Shown here: piece after piece, positions 62,301 to 64,000 of the stretch
Position numbering within the stretch: the stretch's first letter is position 1
Layout of the letters: every line of letters begins with the position of its first letter
Program-made: the position numbers and the translations under genes
Notes under the pieces: generated by a model
What the model was told of the DNA's origin: nothing
The model's database searches: none
What the model saw: the letters and a program-made list of their open reading frames with translations, nothing else
Assembly: GCA_905250125.1 (NCBI GenBank)
Contig: CAJNOL010000310.1
Span: forward strand, 1-64,000
Length of the DNA: 64,000 nt
Direction: 5' to 3'
Source: Rotaria sordida
Lineage: Eukaryota > Rotifera > Eurotatoria > Philodinida > Philodinidae

Positions 62301-64000
62301 AGTGGAATTTGAGATTATCTCTTTTTTGTTTTGTTGCTGTTTATGAAAGAAACTTAATAGTATACTTTTTCAAATAAAATAAAAATGTGAAAATTATACT
62401 ATGACTGTGAAAGTATCTGCCGGATGTCAATTAGTAGTTCCGGTTCGGATCCGAGTATAACAAAAAAAAAAAAGTCTCGATCAGAATCTAGTTGCAAAAA
62501 GTCTTACCCGTACTGAACATTAATAAGAAACAATAAAATAATTATTAATTAAAAATATTAAGATTTCCATACTACCGTTTTTTTTCTATTCATTTCGAAA
62601 AAAGCTTTAAGAACATATTTTGTGAATAGGAATGGGTGATTCCGATATAGTTTCGAATCTTACAAGCAAAAACTTTGGAATCGGAAACATTTTCATGCAA
62701 GATGATACACTTCACTACTTACATTTTAACAGACAGTTAAGATCAGTATTTTAAAAGTATATATAAATAATGATTTGTTAAACAACAAACGAGGACACTT
62801 CTAGCTCTGTTTAGCATAAGATACATTCAATTCAATGGTCTACATGAATAATTTACAATTACTTTTTAATCATAGAGTGAGTGATTCCAAATCAGATTCG
62901 GAATTGGAATCAGTATCAACGATTCCAATTCCAATAAAAATTCACACTGTTGATTCTGATAAAATTTCAAAAGAGTCAACATTGCATATCCCTAATAGTG
63001 AATGACTAAGATGAAATCATTATTCTCAAAAAAATAAATAAATATTTTTGTGTAAATAATCTTCTTCTTATTCTAGTTCTTCACATTTGATTTTACACTT
63101 CCAGCCACACAAATGATGGAAAAAGTTATTTATTTTCGAGTATAATTTAAATCTATATTTGTGTACACATGATGATTATTTTTAATTTACATTTATTTAG
63201 GTTCATCATGCAAAAAAAATAATTAGTACATTTACTCATACAAAACCAATTGGTATATTTAAAGTTGATGTAGCCACAGTTTATAATGAAAAAGAACATG
63301 TATTTGAACGAAAATGGGCTAAATTAATTAATCCAGATTCTATTAAAGCATCTTCTGGTTATTTACTTGTTTCAATTGCAATTGCACAACGTGGTGTTAC
63401 AACAAAAGTAAACATTAAAAATAAAATCTTTTTTTTTTTAGTTTTTAATAATAAATTTTTTTAAAGAATATTCTTGGTGAAGCTGCAGAAGATGATGAAG
63501 AATTAAAACCATCGTAAATAAAAATTTAAATAAAAGAAAAAAATTTTTTTTTGTTTTTATTTTTGTTCCTTTAATTAATATTTGATTTGTTAATAGAAAA
63601 GAATTTATACCAGCGGCTATGCCTCGAGGTCTTTTTCCTGTTCAATTTAAAATAACATTTTTTACAGCAGCTGAATTACCCGAAATGATGACTGACTTTT
63701 TAACAGCTGTTTCAAAAAAAATTCTTTCTTCTAATGATTGGGAACCAGTTGATCCATATGTTGAAGTAACATATAATGCTATACAAGCAACAACAGATCA
63801 TTGTAATGGTACATCACCTGTTTGGGGTGAAGCAGTTTATTTAGTTGGACAATTTCCACCACTTGTACGAACAATAAAAATAGCACTTAAAGATCATGCT
63901 GCTGTTCAAAAAGATCGTACAATATCATCATTTTTAATTGATCTTTTTTCAATAAGTGAAAGTAATCCATTAGCTGGTTTTTTACCAATATTTGGTCCAA
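59369..64000 (+). CDS. Otoferlin-type ferlin, 5' part
   Basis: Ferlins are tail-anchored multi-C2 proteins that act in calcium-triggered membrane fusion. Exons (join): 59369-59519, 59648-60095, 60322-60489, 60552-60729, 63077-63139, 63201-63407, 63467-63513, 63597-64000, still open at the window end; 555 codons are visible. The start MALTVFLFKV matches the C2A opening of otoferlin-like ferlins. Then LCAKVTFRG, an Asp/Ser-rich linker (DADSDSCSDTEYD), C2B (WQIMVNIIQGRDFTGLDINP, VCVQIGDQKRYT), FerI (NEKEHVFERKWAKL), and a C2C domain (EPVDPYVEVTYNA; FLPIFGP at the end). The otoferlin subtype is favoured over dysferlin by the start and the C2B wording. Later C2 domains and the TM anchor lie beyond 64000. 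Confidence 0.85.
61740..61860 (+). repeat. tRNA-derived SINE-like relic
   Basis: GGTTCGAGTCT at 61810-61820 matches the tRNA B box, and TAGCTCCTAGTG at 61783-61794 resembles an A box. The 27-base spacing is shorter than in a working tRNA gene, and no cloverleaf with paired acceptor stem forms. A second B-box-like word (GGTTCGGATCC, 62442-62452) precedes an A-tract at 62461. It reads as a decayed Pol III element and not as a tRNA gene. Confidence 0.35.
62627..62994. mobile_element. Possible hAT-like relic
   Basis: The left end TAGGAATGGGTGATTCCGAT and the right end CATATCCCTA are loosely inverted, as in hAT elements that begin with a GGGATGGG-type end. Flanks TTTGTGAA and ATAGTGAA agree in 6 of 8 positions. 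Between them are GATTCCGAT/GGAATCGG and GATTCC/GGAATTGG pairs. It is 368 bp and non-coding. Confidence 0.3.

Larger units (their letters stand above)
60730..63076 (+). other. Ferlin intron 4 (2.3 kb) with repeat relics
   Basis: Splits C2B. It holds GC-richer patches (60950-61020, 61740-61860), a tRNA-like relic and a hAT-like relic, listed separately, among AT-rich sequence. No host exon was found in it. Confidence 0.55.

Overview
The window is an AT-rich stretch of animal nuclear DNA with many short GT-AG introns. The most likely source is a bdelloid rotifer: there is a single-exon ADP-ribosyltransferase/TPR gene of a kind abundant in that group, there are genes of bacterial or fungal type that carry introns, and decayed Tc1/mariner and hAT-type elements lie between metazoan genes. 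The exact genus cannot be fixed from the sequence. Exon borders below were set by hand from splice sites and checked by phase; none is transcript-confirmed.

Layout. 1-4953: gene-poor, with decayed ORFs and a diverged inverted repeat. 4954-32016 (+): a complete unc-13/Munc13 gene (30 core exons, C2A - calmodulin-site-like helix - C1 - C2B - MUN - C2C), with several alternative first exons, an alternative or nested terminal exon, a stop-containing exon after C1, and cassette microexons. 32804-36512 (+): a cyclin T-like gene of 13 exons including one GC-AG intron. 36513-42866: a graveyard of mariner, Tc1-like and hAT-MITE relics. 42867-45485 (+): the ADP-ribosyltransferase/TPR gene. 45486-49921: two elements with long terminal inverted repeats flanking a small predicted secreted-protein gene (48295-48730). 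49922-50995 (-): a YihY/BrkB-family membrane protein. 53707-54659 (-): a secreted intradiol ring-cleavage dioxygenase. 56346-58988 (+): mitochondrial ribosomal protein S10. 59369-64000 (+): the 5' part of an otoferlin-type ferlin, cut by the window end.

Functional threads. Two calcium-linked exocytosis factors (Unc13 and an otoferlin-like ferlin) lie in one window. Cyclin T would act in P-TEFb transcription elongation, and uS10m in mitochondrial translation. The YihY, dioxygenase and ADP-ribosyltransferase genes are the accessory component and the best candidates for transfer or lineage-specific expansion. The most unusual part is the isoform machinery of unc-13: three separate first exons and three in-phase microexons all fit the core reading frame, and one 3' exon could give a C2A-only protein.
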